This document shows, piece by piece, positions 62,227 to 64,000 of a stretch of DNA of 64,000 nt. Each line of letters opens with the position of its first letter. Positions within the stretch are counted from its first letter, which is position 1. Made by a program: the position numbers and the translations under genes. This DNA comes from Vicia villosa (lineage: Eukaryota; Streptophyta; Magnoliopsida; Fabales; Fabaceae): NCBI RefSeq assembly GCF_029867415.1, contig NW_026705183.1:372001-436000 (forward strand), in the 5' to 3' direction. The notes below the pieces were generated by a model, which was given only the letters and a program-made list of their open reading frames with translations, was not told the DNA's origin and made no database searches.

Positions 62227-62512
62227 AAAAAAGTTTAAATATACGCTACCTCTGCAATATAGGCGAGTTTTGATTTATCTCCTTTAAATATTTTTTTTGG
62301 ATTATCCCCTGTAATTTTGGGGTACCCCCTAAGCGTGTAAAAACTACAAGGATAAATAAATAAAAAAACTTTACATGGGATAATTTTAGTCCTTAGGGGG
62401 GCAAAAGACATAGAATTTTTACATTTTAAGAGGGAAATACAATTTCTTTTTATAAAAGATTAAAGTTTATCTCGCATATATTGCAGGGGATAACGTATAT
62501 TTAATCAAAAAG
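62227..62512. mobile_element. MITE with long imperfect inverted ends
   Basis: The left end AAGTTTAAATATACGCTACC...CTGCAATATAGGCGAG pairs with the right end ...CTCGCATATATTGCAGGGGA TAACGTATATTTAATC over about 50 bases. It has no coding capacity. It ends the LINE-bearing segment. Confidence 0.65.
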
Positions 62513-64000
62513 AATTATTCCAAGTTTTCAGAACATACTTAAGGAAGTATAACTTCTCTATAAGAACAGAAGCTTCCTACGATATCTTTGACTTGAAGTA
62601 CTAATATATTTGAAGACTAGCTCTTTTAATACGTCTTGCAAGCAATGGCTTAAATTCACTTATTATGTCTTTTAGGTTTTCCCATATTTTTTTTTAATGT
62701 GTTATACATTTTAGAACTTCTAGTGTAACCGTATTGTACAACTGTTGCATATATAGACTATAGTCATTGCACCAATCATATATATTTTAAATTTGCTACT
62801 ATTTCTTAGATCCAATTGCCGGCATGTTATGCAACACTATAGGGTCCAAATCTTGTAATGGAGTATTGCTCTAGACTTTATATTTAATGGTCAACTCCTC
62901 TTAAAGTCCAACATATGTTACCTTTTTTATGAGTGAACCTAGGCACTTAGCATCACTAATTAATAATTTTCATACAATATTCATTTATCAACTCACAATG
63001 TTTGAATTTATCAAACACGAGGCATGTTTCACTGATTCCTTCTAGCATTCGCCAATGGGCAATATGAGATGTGTTTCACGCGTCAATAAATAAAATTGAA
63101 AATCAACTTGAGAATCTCGTTATGATTCCCTCAAGATCATCAATTGTAGTTTTATGTTAGGAACATATTTTAATAATTGACTCAACAAAACAAACAATAT
63201 TAGATATTCTAAAACATCATAAAAGAAACCAACTTGAATAAAATAAGTGATATGTTCTGACGCTTAATTGTTTTTATTTCATTATATATATAATTAGGAG
63301 AAATCAAATTACACCAATATATTACACTAATAATTACACTCATTTATAACCGTTGATATTATTTTAATCTAATAGTTAGAAGTGTCCACTTAGTTGTTAG
63401 AAAAATCAATTTAAACTGAATGAAATCGAGGCTAGAATCGTGTACGGAACACTTTCCTTATAGTATTTCAAGCACTTCTAATTTGTCTTGGAGTTTCTAC
63501 ACAGGAATACTCAGGATAATCCAGCCTTATCGAGTTTGCGCAAGACCGGCAAAAACTCGAATGTAGCGAAGAGTGCTCTGGAATTATTCTAAAGGATTTG
63601 CATTTTGTGTTGTGATTTTCTAAATTCAGAATGAATTATTTATAGGCCACATTGGTATTGTTTCACAAGGTAGCGACCCTTGAAGAAACAATGTCTTTTA
63701 CCAAAAGTCACAATGATTGGCCTATAACAACACACTTCAAAAGTTGCATGGTTTCATTCTACAACACTTCATGAAGTGTTTCCATTTTTCAAATCCACTA
63801 TCCCATGTGATCAGACCGGCGTTACTATACACGCACTCTTTAAAGGTTCTTCGCCTATATATCTCGCCTAGCACTATTTATGGCCATGTGCTTTTCCTGT
63901 TCTTCATTAATTTTTCATGAGAGAAACTCCAACTCTCACTTTAAGACGGCGCCATCTTTAAATTCATATAGGTGAAGTTCAGTTTGTATCTATTTCTTGA
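62513..64000. other. No gene recognised
   Basis: AT-rich sequence with no long frame or RNA gene. A GC-richer stretch at about 63430-63700 contains TTTATAGGCCACA near 63650 and could be part of an LTR or the edge of a repeat running out of the window; this is not supported further. Confidence 0.4.

Overview
The window looks like intergenic, repeat-filled DNA from a large plant genome. Several families point to a legume, probably of the pea/vetch/lentil group: Ogre-type long LTRs beginning TGTCATACCC, an Athila-type element primed by tRNA-Asp, a Cassandra TRIM carrying 5S rRNA, and a MULE carrying a plant mobile domain gene. The species assignment is inference. I found no convincing host gene, rRNA gene or functional tRNA gene. 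Almost every recognisable segment is a transposable element or its remnant, often nested.

Layout. 1-3798: part of an Ogre-type LTR on the minus strand. 3799-5290: decayed 3' end of an L1-clade LINE on the plus strand. 6028-37820: a tandem array of a non-autonomous Athila-type retrotransposon, five LTRs of about 1169 bp alternating with four internal regions of about 3.24 kb (period about 4.4 kb). The fourth internal region is split by a complete 13.0 kb gag-only Ogre/Tat-type element (21799-34798, minus strand) with 3.7 kb LTRs that are almost identical and a 5-bp target duplication, so it is very young. The last Athila LTR is not followed by its usual leader. From the primer-binding site onward the sequence continues as an antisense tRNA-Asp (37824-37887). 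38853-40529: hairpin MITEs and two palindromic, micron-like units bounded by long (TA)n tracts.

42441-49294 is a structurally complete Mutator-like element (MULE) of 6.85 kb with terminal inverted repeats of about 126 bp and a perfect 9-bp target duplication. It holds a mudrA remnant without the catalytic core, two small genes that appear to be free-standing relatives of the transposase N-terminal (PB1-like) domain, and a four-exon plant mobile domain pseudogene with a Gln-rich tail. Each of the four genes has a TATA box. They diverge from a central cluster of GCGCC...GGCGC palindromes that repeats the subterminal motif of both ends. This is the most interesting coding assembly in the window.

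49911-55607: a decayed Ty1/copia element carrying an intact-looking Cassandra TRIM (51000-51818) in its gag region. 57257-58013: a TIR element of about 757 bp. About 58400-62220: an eroded LINE on the minus strand, interrupted by a probable solo LTR. 62227-62512: a MITE. The last 1.5 kb holds nothing I recognise.

The elements are parasites sharing one heterochromatic neighbourhood, not a pathway. The nesting gives relative ages: the LINEs and copia are oldest, Cassandra and the Athila array are intermediate, and the gag-only Ogre/Tat insertion is youngest.
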